A DNA stretch of 11,326 nt from Deltaproteobacteria bacterium (GCA_019314085.1 JAFCZZ010000026.1:1-11326), one strand, 5' to 3'. Positions 1-6,353 are shown, numbered from the stretch's first letter. The notes: generated from the letters alone by a model not told the origin. Translations and numbers: made by a program.

Positions 1-275
1 GGTGAGTCCGGCACTTCCACGTAGTCGTCCGTCCCGTCGAAGGCTAAGGCCCGTCCCACCTTTCCCAGCGTCCTCTGCGCCCCGTATATGGTTCCGTGAT
101 TCCCCTCCCCGCTTATGTCGTGGGCCGTGTCCCCCGCCTCCTCCTCGAACTTCCACCACCCCTTGAGGCCGGAGGCCGACACGCCGTAGACGCTGTCCGG
201 CACCACCCTCGCCCAATCAGCTATAACCGGCCGGCGGAAGAACGGCTTGTAGCACAGGCTCCTTATCCTCGTCAT
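1..275 (-). CDS. LamG/concanavalin-like domain protein, N-terminal part (runs off left edge)
   Basis: The first 91 residues are visible; the gene continues beyond position 1. After a basic N-terminus (MTRIRSLCYKPFFRRP) comes GLKGWWKFEEEAGDTAHDIS, then GNHGTIYGA, then GRALAFDGTDDYVEVPDS. This series is the usual opening of LamG-like jelly-roll domains, which bind glycans or act as structural modules in adhesins and virion proteins. There is no signal peptide, which fits a virion protein rather than a secreted host protein. The ATG at 275-273 overlaps the stop of the upstream 69-aa gene (ATGA), so the two are translationally coupled in the same minus-strand operon as the fibre. Inference: part of a receptor-binding or capsid-decoration module. 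The domain assignment is fairly secure; the role depends on context. Confidence 0.75.
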   Translation of the reverse strand, partial: MTRIRSLCYKPFFRRPVIADWARVVPDSVYGVSASGLKGWWKFEEEAGDTAHDISGEGNHGTIYGAQRTLGKVGRALAFDGTDDYVEVPDS

Positions 276-481
276 TTGGCGAACTCCTCGATTACCTCAC
301 ACGGCTTGGGAGGCTTCTCGTCGTGGTAGCAGCGGTGGATGTTTCCCCTCGAGCGCTCCTCGCTGGGGGATCCCGCGTTGATGCTGACCGCGACGGGGGC
401 CTTGCTCTTTATCGCCTCCCAGAGCTCCCTCGCGTCCGCCTCGCTTTCGAACATCAGGTCGCAGCGCACCCGGTACTTCAC
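272..481 (-). CDS. Small conserved-looking protein of the virion operon (69 aa)
   Basis: A 69-residue acidic protein starting MKYRVRCDLMFESEADAREL, with a predicted beta strand followed by a helix (residues about 12-26). Small proteins with a similar 'MKYRVRxDLxFxSExDA' opening occur among tail-region genes of some tailed phages, but that is a recollection of family style and not a firm assignment. The start is GTG at 481-479, preceded by GGAGGGG five bases upstream, a strong ribosome site lying within the end of the fibre gene. The fibre stop is at 485-483, so the spacing is one base. The 3' end overlaps the LamG gene by four bases. Function unknown; position points to the particle module. 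Confidence 0.7.
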   Translation of the reverse strand: MKYRVRCDLMFESEADARELWEAIKSKAPVAVSINAGSPSEERSRGNIHRCYHDEKPPKPCEVIEEFAK

Positions 482-482
482 C

Positions 483-1529
483 CTACCCCTCCAGGAAGTT
501 GTCGAAGGTGCGGAAGTAGTAGGACCCCCGGGACACCTTCATGTACGCCGTGACCTGGTGGTAGCCGTCGCCTAGGGCCGAGACATCCACGGATCCCGTC
601 AGCACCTCGTAGGCCGTGGCCTCGGTCGAGCGCTCCACGGTTCCGGCCACCCCCTCGACCTTGACCCCCAAGTAGGCGGTTCCCCCGTCGGACTTGACCT
701 CGGCCGCGAACTTGTAGTAGTTCGGGTCGAAGAAGCCCGCCTGCTTCAGGAGCCTGAACGACTTCTGCTCCGCGTACGCCGTCTCGGTTCCGCTGACCTC
801 GGTCTCGTCCCCCGCGTAGGGCCACGTGCGCATGAGCGGGGGGAGCTTGGCGCGGGTCACCGCCCCGTCCGCTATCTTGGCCGAGACCACCGCGTTGTCG
901 GCTATCTTCGCTGAGCCGACCACGCCATCCTTGAGCTGGGACTCGTATGAGACCGCTAGGTCCCCCAGGTGCTGGGATCCGATAGTGTCTGCCTTGATTT
1001 GAGAGGCGTAGGCCACGGCGTTGTCCCCCAGGTGCTGGGACCCTATCGTGTCGGCCTTGACCTGGGCCGCGTAGGCTATCGCGTTGTCGGCCAGGTGCTG
1101 GGACCCGACCGCGTCGGCGTCTATCTTCGCGCTGGTGACCGCCGCGTCGGCGAGCTGGTCGGGGCCGACCGCACCCGCGCCGATTCGCTCTTGGGGGAAC
1201 GAGCCGGTGGTGATCTTTGAGGCATCGAGGTCGGGAACCCTGGCGACGTCGAAGGTCCCAGAGGTGACCTTTGTGGTCGGGAGTTCGGGAATGCGGTCGA
1301 GGCCGGCGGTTCCCAAGGTGAACTTGGAGATGTCCAGCCCGGACGCGGCGAGCTTGGGATCTGTCACCGCCCCGTCCGCTATCTTGGCCGAGACCACCGC
1401 GTTGTCGGCTATCTTGGCGGAGGTCACGCTGGCATCGGCATGATCGATAACCCCGTTGACCTCCTTGTCCGTTAGATCGGTATGCTTCGTTACCCCGGCC
1501 CCAGCCCCTTGAGGTGGATACACACCCAT
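483..1529 (-). CDS. Repetitive fibre protein (tail-fibre or spike-like)
   Basis: A 348-aa protein of short imperfect repeats. Residues 35-60 and 131-228 consist of units like SAKIADNAV and SAKIADGAV. Residues 142-204 are three tandem 21-residue units beginning GSQHL(A/G)D. Such D/G-punctuated 'xAKIADGAV' repeats are typical of phage and archaeal-virus fibre shafts that trimerise. Residues about 234-348 are non-repetitive and beta-rich (DPNYYKFAAEVKSDGGTAYL, GYHQVTAYMKVSRGSYYFR) and would be the distal head or receptor-binding domain. The ATG at 1529 is chosen because AGGTG lies seven bases upstream; it starts four bases after the stop of the preceding gene. A TTG seven codons further upstream is possible but overlaps that gene and lacks a ribosome site. 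It is followed at once by the 69-aa and LamG genes. No membrane segments are seen. Confidence 0.8.
   Translation of the reverse strand: MGVYPPQGAGAGVTKHTDLTDKEVNGVIDHADASVTSAKIADNAVVSAKIADGAVTDPKLAASGLDISKFTLGTAGLDRIPELPTTKVTSGTFDVARVPDLDASKITTGSFPQERIGAGAVGPDQLADAAVTSAKIDADAVGSQHLADNAIAYAAQVKADTIGSQHLGDNAVAYASQIKADTIGSQHLGDLAVSYESQLKDGVVGSAKIADNAVVSAKIADGAVTRAKLPPLMRTWPYAGDETEVSGTETAYAEQKSFRLLKQAGFFDPNYYKFAAEVKSDGGTAYLGVKVEGVAGTVERSTEATAYEVLTGSVDVSALGDGYHQVTAYMKVSRGSYYFRTFDNFLEG
856..908 (-). repeat. 53-bp exact direct repeat in fibre gene, copy 1
   Basis: The 53 bases from 856 to 908 are identical to 1363-1415. The two copies lie 507 bp (169 codons) apart and in the same frame, each encoding the SAKIADNAVVSAKIADGAVT-type segment. 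Exact identity at third codon positions suggests recent duplication or gene conversion. Confidence 0.9.
918..1106 (-). repeat. Three tandem 63-bp (21-residue) repeats in the fibre gene
   Basis: Codons 142-204 of the fibre form three head-to-tail units of exactly 21 codons: GSQHLADNAIAYAAQVKADT.., GSQHLGDNAVAYASQIKADT.. and GSQHLGDLAVSYESQLKDGV... The DNA copies are similar but not identical, so the duplication is not very recent. Confidence 0.85.
1363..1415 (-). repeat. 53-bp exact direct repeat in fibre gene, copy 2
   Basis: Identical mate of 856-908. Recombination between the two copies would remove 169 codons in frame, leaving a shorter fibre with the same N-terminus and the same distal domain. 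Confidence 0.9.
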
Positions 1530-1533
1530 AGGA

Positions 1534-2253
1534 TCACACCTGCATATCAAGCTCGAACACGGTGCATATAAGCACCGTCACCGCGGCCGAGAACCGCACG
1601 TTTATCTTGTCCCCCTTCTTGGTCACCACGTCGAAGATGTAGGCGGAGTTGGCGGTCAGCGTGCTCCCGCTGTTGAGGTCCAGCGTCACCGTGGTGGTGC
1701 CTCGCGTCAGCTTGACCCTGCAAACGGCGGCCGTGTCCGAGGCCACGAAGATCCGCATGATGGAGTCCCAGTCGGCAGTTATGTCCGAGCCGAAAACATC
1801 TGTGTCCGCCGCAACCGAGGTGTTGATCACCGAGTCCCTGTAGCGGTTGCGTAGGTTCTCGATGCCTATTCCCAGCATGCGGGGCACGCCCTCGGGGTTC
1901 GTGGAGGCCCAGAGGCGGATCGACGTGTCCTCGGTGGTCTCGATGTACACGGTGCGGAACCGCTGGAAGAGTATCGGGAGGAACTCGCCCGCGGATATGG
2001 TGAACTTCCCCCTCCCGTCCAGGTTGACGATCACCTCCTTGGTCGCCTCCACTAGGACACTCCGGGCGAACCCGAACCCCGTGGCCGAAAGGCTCCCGCT
2101 CATCTTCTTCCTCGTCCCGTCGGGCAGGGTGACCACCCCCATGAAGAGGTCGGCGGTCGTGGTTCCTTTGGGCACCGACTCCCACCCGCCCTCCGGGGGG
2201 AAGGTTATGTACACGTCCGGGCGGGGCACACCCTCGGTGATCTCGGCCACCAT
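1534..2253 (-). CDS. Putative virion structural protein (239 aa)
   Basis: Unrecognised at family level. From the ATG at 2253 the protein starts MVAEITEGVPRPDVYITFPP and is rich in beta-forming, threonine- and serine-rich stretches (KLTRGTTTVTLDLNSGSTL, INVRFSAAVTVLICTVFELD at the end), with few charged helices and no membrane segment or signal peptide. This composition is common in capsid, baseplate or tail-tip proteins. It is the first gene of the minus-strand operon and is followed by the fibre with a 4-base gap. In-frame TTG at 2265 would add four residues. The ATG is preferred because an ATATAA box at about 2271-2277 (minus strand) lies roughly 22-26 bp upstream, which would give a nearly leaderless message. 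The structural role is inferred from neighbours and composition only. Confidence 0.6.
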   Translation of the reverse strand: MVAEITEGVPRPDVYITFPPEGGWESVPKGTTTADLFMGVVTLPDGTRKKMSGSLSATGFGFARSVLVEATKEVIVNLDGRGKFTISAGEFLPILFQRFRTVYIETTEDTSIRLWASTNPEGVPRMLGIGIENLRNRYRDSVINTSVAADTDVFGSDITADWDSIMRIFVASDTAAVCRVKLTRGTTTVTLDLNSGSTLTANSAYIFDVVTKKGDKINVRFSAAVTVLICTVFELDMQV

Positions 2254-2265
2254 CTTCTCACACAA

Positions 2266-2349
2266 CCTATGATTATATGGTCAATATCTGAATTAATCCT
2301 TCCCGAAGCGACTGTGAAAGGCAAAGCTTTAACTTTATAACCATAAACT
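2266..2349 (-). promoter_or_regulatory. Candidate promoters for the minus-strand virion operon
   Basis: Read on the minus strand, two TATA-like elements precede the 239-aa gene. TTATAAAG at about 2334-2341 overlaps the shared 18-bp inverted repeat and would give a leader of about 50 nt. CATATAATC at about 2270-2278 would place the start near the ATG. Which is used cannot be told from sequence. Confidence 0.45.
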
Positions 2350-2356
2350 TTAAAAG
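2325..2356 (+). promoter_or_regulatory. Promoter with shared inverted-repeat operator (copy 1)
   Basis: The 18-bp site ACTTTATAACCATAAACT (2332-2349) is an imperfect palindrome (arms ACTTTAT/ATAAACT). Its right arm overlaps the TATA-like CTTTAAAA at 2348-2355. The predicted start is near 2375-2378, just before the ribosome site GAGGTG of the 56-aa gene. The whole 32-bp block matches the block at 2891-2922 at 27 of 32 positions. Confidence 0.7.
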
Positions 2357-2385
2357 GGACTCGGTTAAGATAAAGAGGTGAACCG

Positions 2386-2556
2386 ATGAGCTGGACAGGA
2401 AAAGCCTTGCTAAGTGCTACGCTTGTCGCCTTTGTAATTGACTGCATTGCGGCCGGCTATACCGGTTTTTCGCCTAAGTCGCTACTCAGTGTGAGCCTTT
2501 TTTTCGGTCTACTGGTGTTTATTTGGGCTCTTGTAACTGCCGAGAGAAGTCCCTAA
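2386..2556 (+). CDS. Small two-helix membrane protein (56 aa)
   Basis: An ATG at 2386 follows GAGGTG by five bases and opens a 56-residue protein. It has two hydrophobic segments: residues about 7-28 (ALLSATLVAFVIDCIAAGY) and about 33-52 (LLSVSLFFGLLVFIWALV), joined by a short polar loop GFSPKS. The N-terminus is MSWTGK and the tail is TAERSP. No catalytic motif is present. It is the first gene of its operon behind operator copy 1, and the next gene's ribosome site (AAGGAGGAGG) overlaps its stop. Small two-helix proteins in mobile elements can be holin-like, envelope or exclusion proteins, but nothing in the sequence picks one. Its existence is supported by ribosome site, promoter and composition. 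Confidence 0.7.
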   Translation: MSWTGKALLSATLVAFVIDCIAAGYTGFSPKSLLSVSLFFGLLVFIWALVTAERSP

Positions 2557-2570
2557 GGAGGAGGCTGTCG

Positions 2571-2852
2571 ATGAGTATCAGATGGAATAGACGGTGGGCA
2601 GAAACTGATTTTGAGTTTTGTGAAACGAGCGATTTCTCCGTTAAGGTGCGTAGAGATCTCTCTGCGATTGGCTTTCTTGAGCAGTGGTTAAATTACCTGA
2701 GACAAAAGCTGAGCGAAGAGAAAAGGAAGGTGAAGTGCGACCACGGGCGGACAGAAACCGTGAAATTGATTCTGCCACCGTTATCTGAAGATACCTATCA
2801 GTACGTGGTAGGGCCACCACGACCTTACAAGGAAATACTTTTGGGGAGGTGA
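2571..2852 (+). CDS. Hypothetical protein (93 aa)
   Basis: Start ATG at 2571 is set by AAGGAGGAGG at 2555-2564, a near-ideal ribosome site; longer in-frame starts from 2523 overlap the membrane-protein gene and have no ribosome site. The protein (MSIRWNRRWAETDFEFCETS...) is mixed-charge, with an amphipathic central helix (FLEQWLNYLRQKLSEEKRKVK, about residues 33-53) and a beta-like tail (ETVKLILPPL, YQYVVGPP). No known motif is seen. It ends just before GGGGAGGTGAGG, and a small hairpin follows. Codon use is more AT-rich than that of the helicase and integrase. Function unknown. Confidence 0.65.
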   Translation: MSIRWNRRWAETDFEFCETSDFSVKVRRDLSAIGFLEQWLNYLRQKLSEEKRKVKCDHGRTETVKLILPPLSEDTYQYVVGPPRPYKEILLGR

Positions 2853-2862
2853 GGACATCCCC

Positions 2863-2878
2863 TCCCTTGCGGAAGGGA
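2863..2878 (+). other. Small hairpin between operons
   Basis: TCCCTT-GCGG-AAGGGA forms a 6-bp stem with a 4-nt loop in the gap after the 93-aa gene. No U-tract follows, so a terminator role is uncertain. Confidence 0.35.
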
Positions 2879-2890
2879 ACTTCCCGAGTT

Positions 2891-2922
2891 AGCTTTAACT
2901 TTACCATCGTAAACTTTATAAG
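2891..2922 (+). promoter_or_regulatory. Promoter with shared inverted-repeat operator (copy 2)
   Basis: ACTTTACCATCGTAAACT (2898-2915) is followed directly by the TATA box CTTTATAAG (2914-2922). The predicted start is near 2943, just before the ribosome site AAGGTGG. The operator overlaps the upstream edge of the TATA box, as in copies 1 and 6. Confidence 0.75.
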
Positions 2923-2956
2923 ATTCGTGATCCGATGAGGAAAGAAGGTGGATAAT

Positions 2957-3310
2957 TTGGCTGAGACAATTGAAAGCGGAGGTGAGAGATTGGAGAAAGG
3001 AGAGGTGGTTGAAGTTAGGTGTTTCGGGGTTCCAGACGACAAAGTGAGAAACATAAGAACCCGGACGACAGCGGAGATTTTCAACGACAAACTCGGGATT
3101 TGGCAGAGGGTGGTGCTAGTCGATTACTACGACGATTGTCCGGTCTGCCGCAGAAGGATGCACGTCTTGGCGGTCGAGGGAACTACATGGTTCGCCTGCT
3201 GTTCCGCGGAGTGCTATAAAAAAGTCGAGGAAAAAGCGAAAGAACTGGGGGGGCTCCACGAAGCACTTGGATATTTCAGGAGGAAGTTTGAGGGGGGTGT
3301 GAATGGCTAA
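2957..3310 (+). CDS. Zinc-binding protein with TRASH/MYM-like cysteine cluster (117 aa)
   Basis: Residues (from TTG 2957) C61-x2-C64 and C81-C82-x3-C86 in CPVCRRRMHVL...WFACCSAECYKK form a treble-clef-like zinc site. The form CxxC...fxCCSxxC resembles TRASH/MYM fingers. The N-terminal 55 residues are beta-rich and the C-terminal helix is charged (VEEKAKELGG..). TTG at 2957 is preferred because AAGGTGG (2945-2951) is spaced five bases before it; GTG at 2948, inside that ribosome site, would give 120 aa. It heads a four-gene run and overlaps the next gene by 8 nt. Viral zinc-finger mini-proteins often bind DNA or host transcription factors, but the role here is unknown. Confidence 0.7.
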   Translation: MAETIESGGERLEKGEVVEVRCFGVPDDKVRNIRTRTTAEIFNDKLGIWQRVVLVDYYDDCPVCRRRMHVLAVEGTTWFACCSAECYKKVEEKAKELGGLHEALGYFRRKFEGGVNG

Positions 3311-3488
3311 GCGCAAGTGCAGACATCAGTGGGTTCCGTACCAAGGAAGGATCTCCAAGATTCTCTACCAGCAAACCGCGGATGGGGGGCCGTGGGAACC
3401 CTTCGACAACCTCGAGATCACCGCCGTCAAGTGCGTCAAATGCGGGGCGGTGAAAAGCTGGGAAGGTGTAGAACAAAAGAGGAGGTGA
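3303..3488 (+). CDS. Zinc-ribbon mini-protein (61 aa)
   Basis: A 61-residue basic protein with likely zinc ligands C6-x-H8 near the start (KRKCRHQW) and C44-x2-C47 (VKCVKCGAVKSW). This split CxH...CxxC pattern is that of a small zinc ribbon. The ATG at 3303 lies inside the end of the preceding zinc-protein gene (8-nt overlap) with GAGGGGGGTG just upstream. The 3' end AGGAGGTGA spans the ribosome site for the next gene. Translational coupling suggests the two zinc proteins are made together, perhaps as partners. No specific function can be assigned. Confidence 0.7.
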   Translation: MAKRKCRHQWVPYQGRISKILYQQTADGGPWEPFDNLEITAVKCVKCGAVKSWEGVEQKRR

Positions 3489-3494
3489 TATGAT

Positions 3495-3623
3495 ATGGGT
3501 TGGTTCGGTGTGGAAACGCCTGTAGTGTCGGACACCGTGCACTCGACCGAGATGGAGGTCGAGTTCTGGTTTTCCGAAGACGAGTGGGGAGCGAGAGTTA
3601 GGGTATGGGAGATAGACGAGTAA
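3495..3623 (+). CDS. Acidic mini-protein (42 aa)
   Basis: Supported mainly by position and ribosome site. GGAGGTG at 3481-3487 is followed seven bases later by ATG at 3495, opening MGWFGVETPVVSDTVHSTEM and closing ARVRVWEIDE. The alternating hydrophobic/charged pattern (MEVEFWFSED, ARVRVWEI) suggests a two- or three-strand beta sheet. It is strongly acidic and Trp-rich for its size. It lies between the zinc ribbon and the basic 80-aa protein in the same operon. A competing ATG at 3490 gives only 11 codons. No family recognised. Confidence 0.55.
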   Translation: MGWFGVETPVVSDTVHSTEMEVEFWFSEDEWGARVRVWEIDE

Positions 3624-3650
3624 AAAAGTGAGCAAACGGAGGGCGAGAAG

Positions 3651-3893
3651 ATGTCAGCATCTGAATCCCCCTCTAGGAGGGAGATCGAAGTGCCCGAACC
3701 AACGAGGATACCTACGGCGCCCGAAATTGGCGAATACAGAGCTGGAGATATTTATGTGAGGTCCCCCAAAAGCAAAGAAGCTATCGATGAAATCAGGGAT
3801 GTTTTGAATATATGGGAGAAGCGACTAAAAACAGAGAGGGGGAACAAGAGAGTGAAAAAGCGGAGAAAAGGAAGAAATTTTAAAAAGAGCTGA
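3651..3893 (+). CDS. Hypothetical protein with basic tail (80 aa)
   Basis: The ATG at 3651 follows GGAGGGCGAGAAG. The 80-residue product has a proline-rich, disordered-looking N-terminal third (SPSRREIEVPEPTRIPTAPE). A helix follows at about residues 40-62 (SKEAIDEIRDVLNIWEKRL). The tail is very basic (RGNKRVKKRRKGRNFKKS), likely nucleic-acid binding. It is the last gene of its operon; a hairpin with a T-run follows 12 bases after the stop. The basic tail suggests DNA or RNA contact, but no family is recognised. Confidence 0.6.
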   Translation: MSASESPSRREIEVPEPTRIPTAPEIGEYRAGDIYVRSPKSKEAIDEIRDVLNIWEKRLKTERGNKRVKKRRKGRNFKKS

Positions 3894-3905
3894 GACCTTG
3901 TAATG

Positions 3906-3921
3906 CCACATTGTGGTTTTT
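3906..3921 (+). terminator. Hairpin plus T5 terminator candidate
   Basis: CCACA-T-TGTGG followed directly by TTTTT, located just after the 80-aa gene and before the helicase promoter. Stem of 4-5 bp; weak but well placed. Confidence 0.5.
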
Positions 3922-3937
3922 AATCCCAAATCGATGG

Positions 3938-3962
3938 CTTTATAACTTTACATTAGTAAAGT
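3938..3962 (+). promoter_or_regulatory. Helicase-integrase promoter with perfect operator (copy 3)
   Basis: TATA box CTTTATAA (3938-3945) is followed immediately by the perfect palindrome ACTTTAC-ATTA-GTAAAGT (3945-3962). The predicted start, about 26 bp from the TATA centre, falls at 3966-3969, on the ATG itself, so the message should be leaderless. A protein on the palindrome would cover the DNA between TATA box and start site, a repressing geometry. Confidence 0.8.
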
Positions 3963-3965
3963 GAA

Positions 3966-5477
3966 ATGATGCCGATAGAGGAGTCGATAAGGGAGATCGG
4001 CGAGCGACTCGAGCGCACAAAGGCCGAGCTCGCCCGCATCGAGGATGAGTTCGAGGAGTCTTTGCGGAGGCACTTCCACGCGTCGATGTGGGAGGGGGTG
4101 AGGCACGAGGAGATCGGTAGCTTCGTCCGCAGGCCGTACTTCGTCCAGCCCCTGCGCGAGGGCGAGGGCTGGAGGCTCTTCGTCCCCCGGTTCATCCCGC
4201 TCGAGGTGGGGTGGCTCGAGTACCAGGACGAGAGCTACAACGTGTTCAGGGTCTCGATGTGGGTGGACTGGCTCAAGCCCATCCCGGATGTGCTCAAGTG
4301 GGATTTGGGGCTGGAGGAGCCGCCCTTCGACCTCCAGTTCGACTGGGAGAAGGGGATCCTCTCCGTCCAGCGCGGCGAACCCGAGGCGGTCAAGCGCAAG
4401 TACCAGCGCTTCATCCACCGTAGGCTGAACCACGGCGTGTTCCAAGTCAAATCGTCGCAACGCTTTAGCTTCCTCGTCCAGCTGCTGAGGGACGGAATCC
4501 TGCCCCACCCGCCCAAGCCCGCGAACCCCGAGGACATAAGGGCGGAGGAGCCGTTCGAACTTCGCGATTACCAGCGCGAGGCTTTGGAGTGCTTCATGCG
4601 CTATTCCCATATCGGGATATTCTACCCCTTCGGCGCCGGCAAGAGCTACTTCGGGGTCTATATGATAGGCAGGATCAAGGGCAGGAAGCTCGTCGTCGTC
4701 CCAACCCGCACCCTCATCGAGCTTTGGGGGGGCCGGATCAAAGAGCTGTGCCCCGAGGAGCTCAAGCGGACGGAGATAATCACCTACCACTCCCTCCACA
4801 AGGTTCGGCAGCGCGAGTTCTCTCTGGTATTGATCGACGAGGCCCACCACGCCCCCGCCGACACATTTTCCCAGGTCTTCTTCATCAAGCGCAAGTACAC
4901 CATCGCCCTGACCGGCTCGCCCTACCGCGAGGATGGTCGGACCGAACTGCTCTTCACGATGGGCCGGCCCGTTGGAGCCGACTGGAGCTACTTCTTCAAG
5001 CTGGGGGTCGTCAGGAAGCCGAGTGTCACGGTAGTCGTCCTCCCGAAGCGCGAGGACAAGCTTTTCGAGCTGAAGCGCCTCCTGAAGGAGCCCCTCATCA
5101 CGCTCATCTACTGCGACGGGATCGAGAGCGGGAAGAGGCTGGCCTCGAACATAGGGTGCCCGTACGTCTTCTCTGAGACGAGGCACAGGCTCGACGAGAT
5201 CAAGAGAGCGCTCGATGGCAAGGGCTATGTCGTGCTGAGCAGGGTGGGCGACGAGGGGGTGAGCCTGCCAGCAATCCAGCGTATCGTGGAATACGACTTT
5301 TTGTTCGGCAGCAGGCGCCAAGAAGTCCAGCGCGTCGGGAGGCTGTTCCACGCGACCGAGGCGGGCGAGCACTACGTGCTGATGACCCAAGAGGAGCTGT
5401 CGAGATACAAGAAGAGGCTCTACGGCCTCGTCGAGAAGGGGATAGAGATCAAGTGGGACGTGAGGGTCGCGGCATGA
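3966..5477 (+). CDS. XPB/Rad25-like superfamily 2 helicase (503 aa)
   Basis: ATP-driven DNA translocase or helicase. The visible motifs, in order, are: FELRDYQREAL (about 197-207); Walker A PFGAGKS (221-227); KLVVVPTRTLIELW (motif Ia, 241-254); DEAHH (motif II, 291-295); TGSPYRED (motif III, 316-323); VGDEGVSLPAI (motif V, 427-437); and QEVQRVGRLFH (motif VI, 452-462). The DEAH box and VGDEG/QRxGR pattern is that of the XPB-type group. The last motif VI arginine expected in QRxGRxxR is His462. Residues 1-190 are an N-terminal region without recognised motifs, perhaps DNA-binding. ATG at 3966 (or 3969) is leaderless. The stop overlaps the integrase ATG by 4 nt. Likely role: replication or recombination of the element; promoter opening is an alternative by analogy with XPB. 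Confidence 0.85.
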   Translation: MMPIEESIREIGERLERTKAELARIEDEFEESLRRHFHASMWEGVRHEEIGSFVRRPYFVQPLREGEGWRLFVPRFIPLEVGWLEYQDESYNVFRVSMWVDWLKPIPDVLKWDLGLEEPPFDLQFDWEKGILSVQRGEPEAVKRKYQRFIHRRLNHGVFQVKSSQRFSFLVQLLRDGILPHPPKPANPEDIRAEEPFELRDYQREALECFMRYSHIGIFYPFGAGKSYFGVYMIGRIKGRKLVVVPTRTLIELWGGRIKELCPEELKRTEIITYHSLHKVRQREFSLVLIDEAHHAPADTFSQVFFIKRKYTIALTGSPYREDGRTELLFTMGRPVGADWSYFFKLGVVRKPSVTVVVLPKREDKLFELKRLLKEPLITLIYCDGIESGKRLASNIGCPYVFSETRHRLDEIKRALDGKGYVVLSRVGDEGVSLPAIQRIVEYDFLFGSRRQEVQRVGRLFHATEAGEHYVLMTQEELSRYKKRLYGLVEKGIEIKWDVRVAA

Positions 5478-6325
5478 GGCTCACCCAGGAGGACCTGGAC
5501 CGCTTCGTGGCGGAGCAGCGCTCGGAGAGCTACCGGGAGCTGTGCTTCTACGTCCTCCGCGACTTCGTGGGGCGGGAGCTGAGCGCAGACGAGGTCGGGC
5601 GGTACGTCAGGCAGAAGTACGGGAACCCCAACTCGCGCAATGTCGCGTTGGCCCTCTTCAAGTCGTTCGCGAAGTGGAAGCGGTCCAAGATCCCCCCGGT
5701 GGGCGACGAGAACAACATGGCCCGGTTCGAGCTGGAGCAGGTAGCGGAGATAAAGCGAGCAAGGGTCGTTAGGGAGATCGAGAGGCGGGCGCTGAGCCTG
5801 GACGAGCTCGAAAGGGTGCTGAAGGTTTACCCCCCCGACAGCGTCGAGTTCTCCATCCTCTACATGCTCGCATACACCGGGGCGCGGCCCGGGGAGCTTC
5901 TGGCTGTCACGCCCGAAATGGTCGAGGGCCACGTTTTGAACCTCGTCACCGAGAAGACCCGCGTCAAGAGAAGGAACCCCCTTTCCCCGCTGGCGCTTGA
6001 GTGCATGAAAAGGCTTCTGGACGTCCGCCCCAGCTACATGCGGGTCTACAAGACCTGCGTCGAGGCGGGCGAAAAGGCCAAGCTGGGGTTCAAGCTCACG
6101 CCCAAGGTCTTCCGGTCAACGTTTAGGACGCTGATGGATCACAGGCTTGCGGAGCTGGGGGTGGGGCGCCTCAGGGGCGACATCGCGATCAAACTGGCAC
6201 AGGGGCACACCGTTCCGGGCGACATGGCCGCGATCTACTCGGACTTCAAGAGGGACATCGAAGACATGTTCAGGAGGCATCACTTCATCCTGCCGATCGA
6301 GGAAAAGATGGTGAGCCTCGGGTGA
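5474..6325 (+). CDS. int: Archaeal-type tyrosine recombinase / integrase (283 aa)
   Basis: Site-specific recombinase expected to integrate or excise the element. Catalytic set visible: Arg138 in YTGARPGEL; Lys161 (or Lys165) in the beta-hairpin TEKTRVKRR; Lys211-x-x-Arg214 in LTPKVFRSTF, where bacterial enzymes usually have HxxR; His245 in LAQGHTVPGD; and nucleophile Tyr255 in AAIYSDF. KxxR in place of HxxR is known among archaeal (SSV-type) integrases. Residues about 1-95 form a helical SAM-like core-binding domain. The ATG at 5474 overlaps the helicase TGA (ATGA), so it is co-translated from the leaderless operon. No tRNA-like sequence is seen inside the gene, so it is not obviously of the kind split on integration; a candidate attachment site lies 1.2 kb downstream. 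Confidence 0.88.
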   Translation: MRLTQEDLDRFVAEQRSESYRELCFYVLRDFVGRELSADEVGRYVRQKYGNPNSRNVALALFKSFAKWKRSKIPPVGDENNMARFELEQVAEIKRARVVREIERRALSLDELERVLKVYPPDSVEFSILYMLAYTGARPGELLAVTPEMVEGHVLNLVTEKTRVKRRNPLSPLALECMKRLLDVRPSYMRVYKTCVEAGEKAKLGFKLTPKVFRSTFRTLMDHRLAELGVGRLRGDIAIKLAQGHTVPGDMAAIYSDFKRDIEDMFRRHHFILPIEEKMVSLG

Positions 6326-6353
6326 GCTTTTGGGGAGGAATACGTCGAGGAAA

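Noticed and set aside
918..1106. CRISPR-like array
   Set aside because: The repeats are protein-coding 63-bp units in frame with no unique spacers.
1530..1550. TTG start of the fibre gene seven codons upstream
   Set aside because: Overlaps the preceding gene and lacks a ribosome site; ATG 1529 has AGGTG at good spacing.
1547..2185. 212-aa minus-strand frame overlapping the structural protein
   Set aside because: Arg/His/Gly-rich shadow in another frame of the real gene; no ribosome site.
2935..2955. Tiny frame MRKEGG before the 117-aa zinc protein
   Set aside because: Six codons, and it lies at or before the predicted transcription start.
4589..5176. 195-aa plus-strand frame inside the helicase
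   Set aside because: Arg/His/Pro-rich out-of-frame shadow without a family signature.
3948..5390. 480-aa open frame on the minus strand opposite the helicase
   Set aside because: Low-complexity Leu/Glu/Asp/Pro-rich antisense product of a GC-rich gene; no motifs and no ribosome site, while the plus strand carries a complete helicase.
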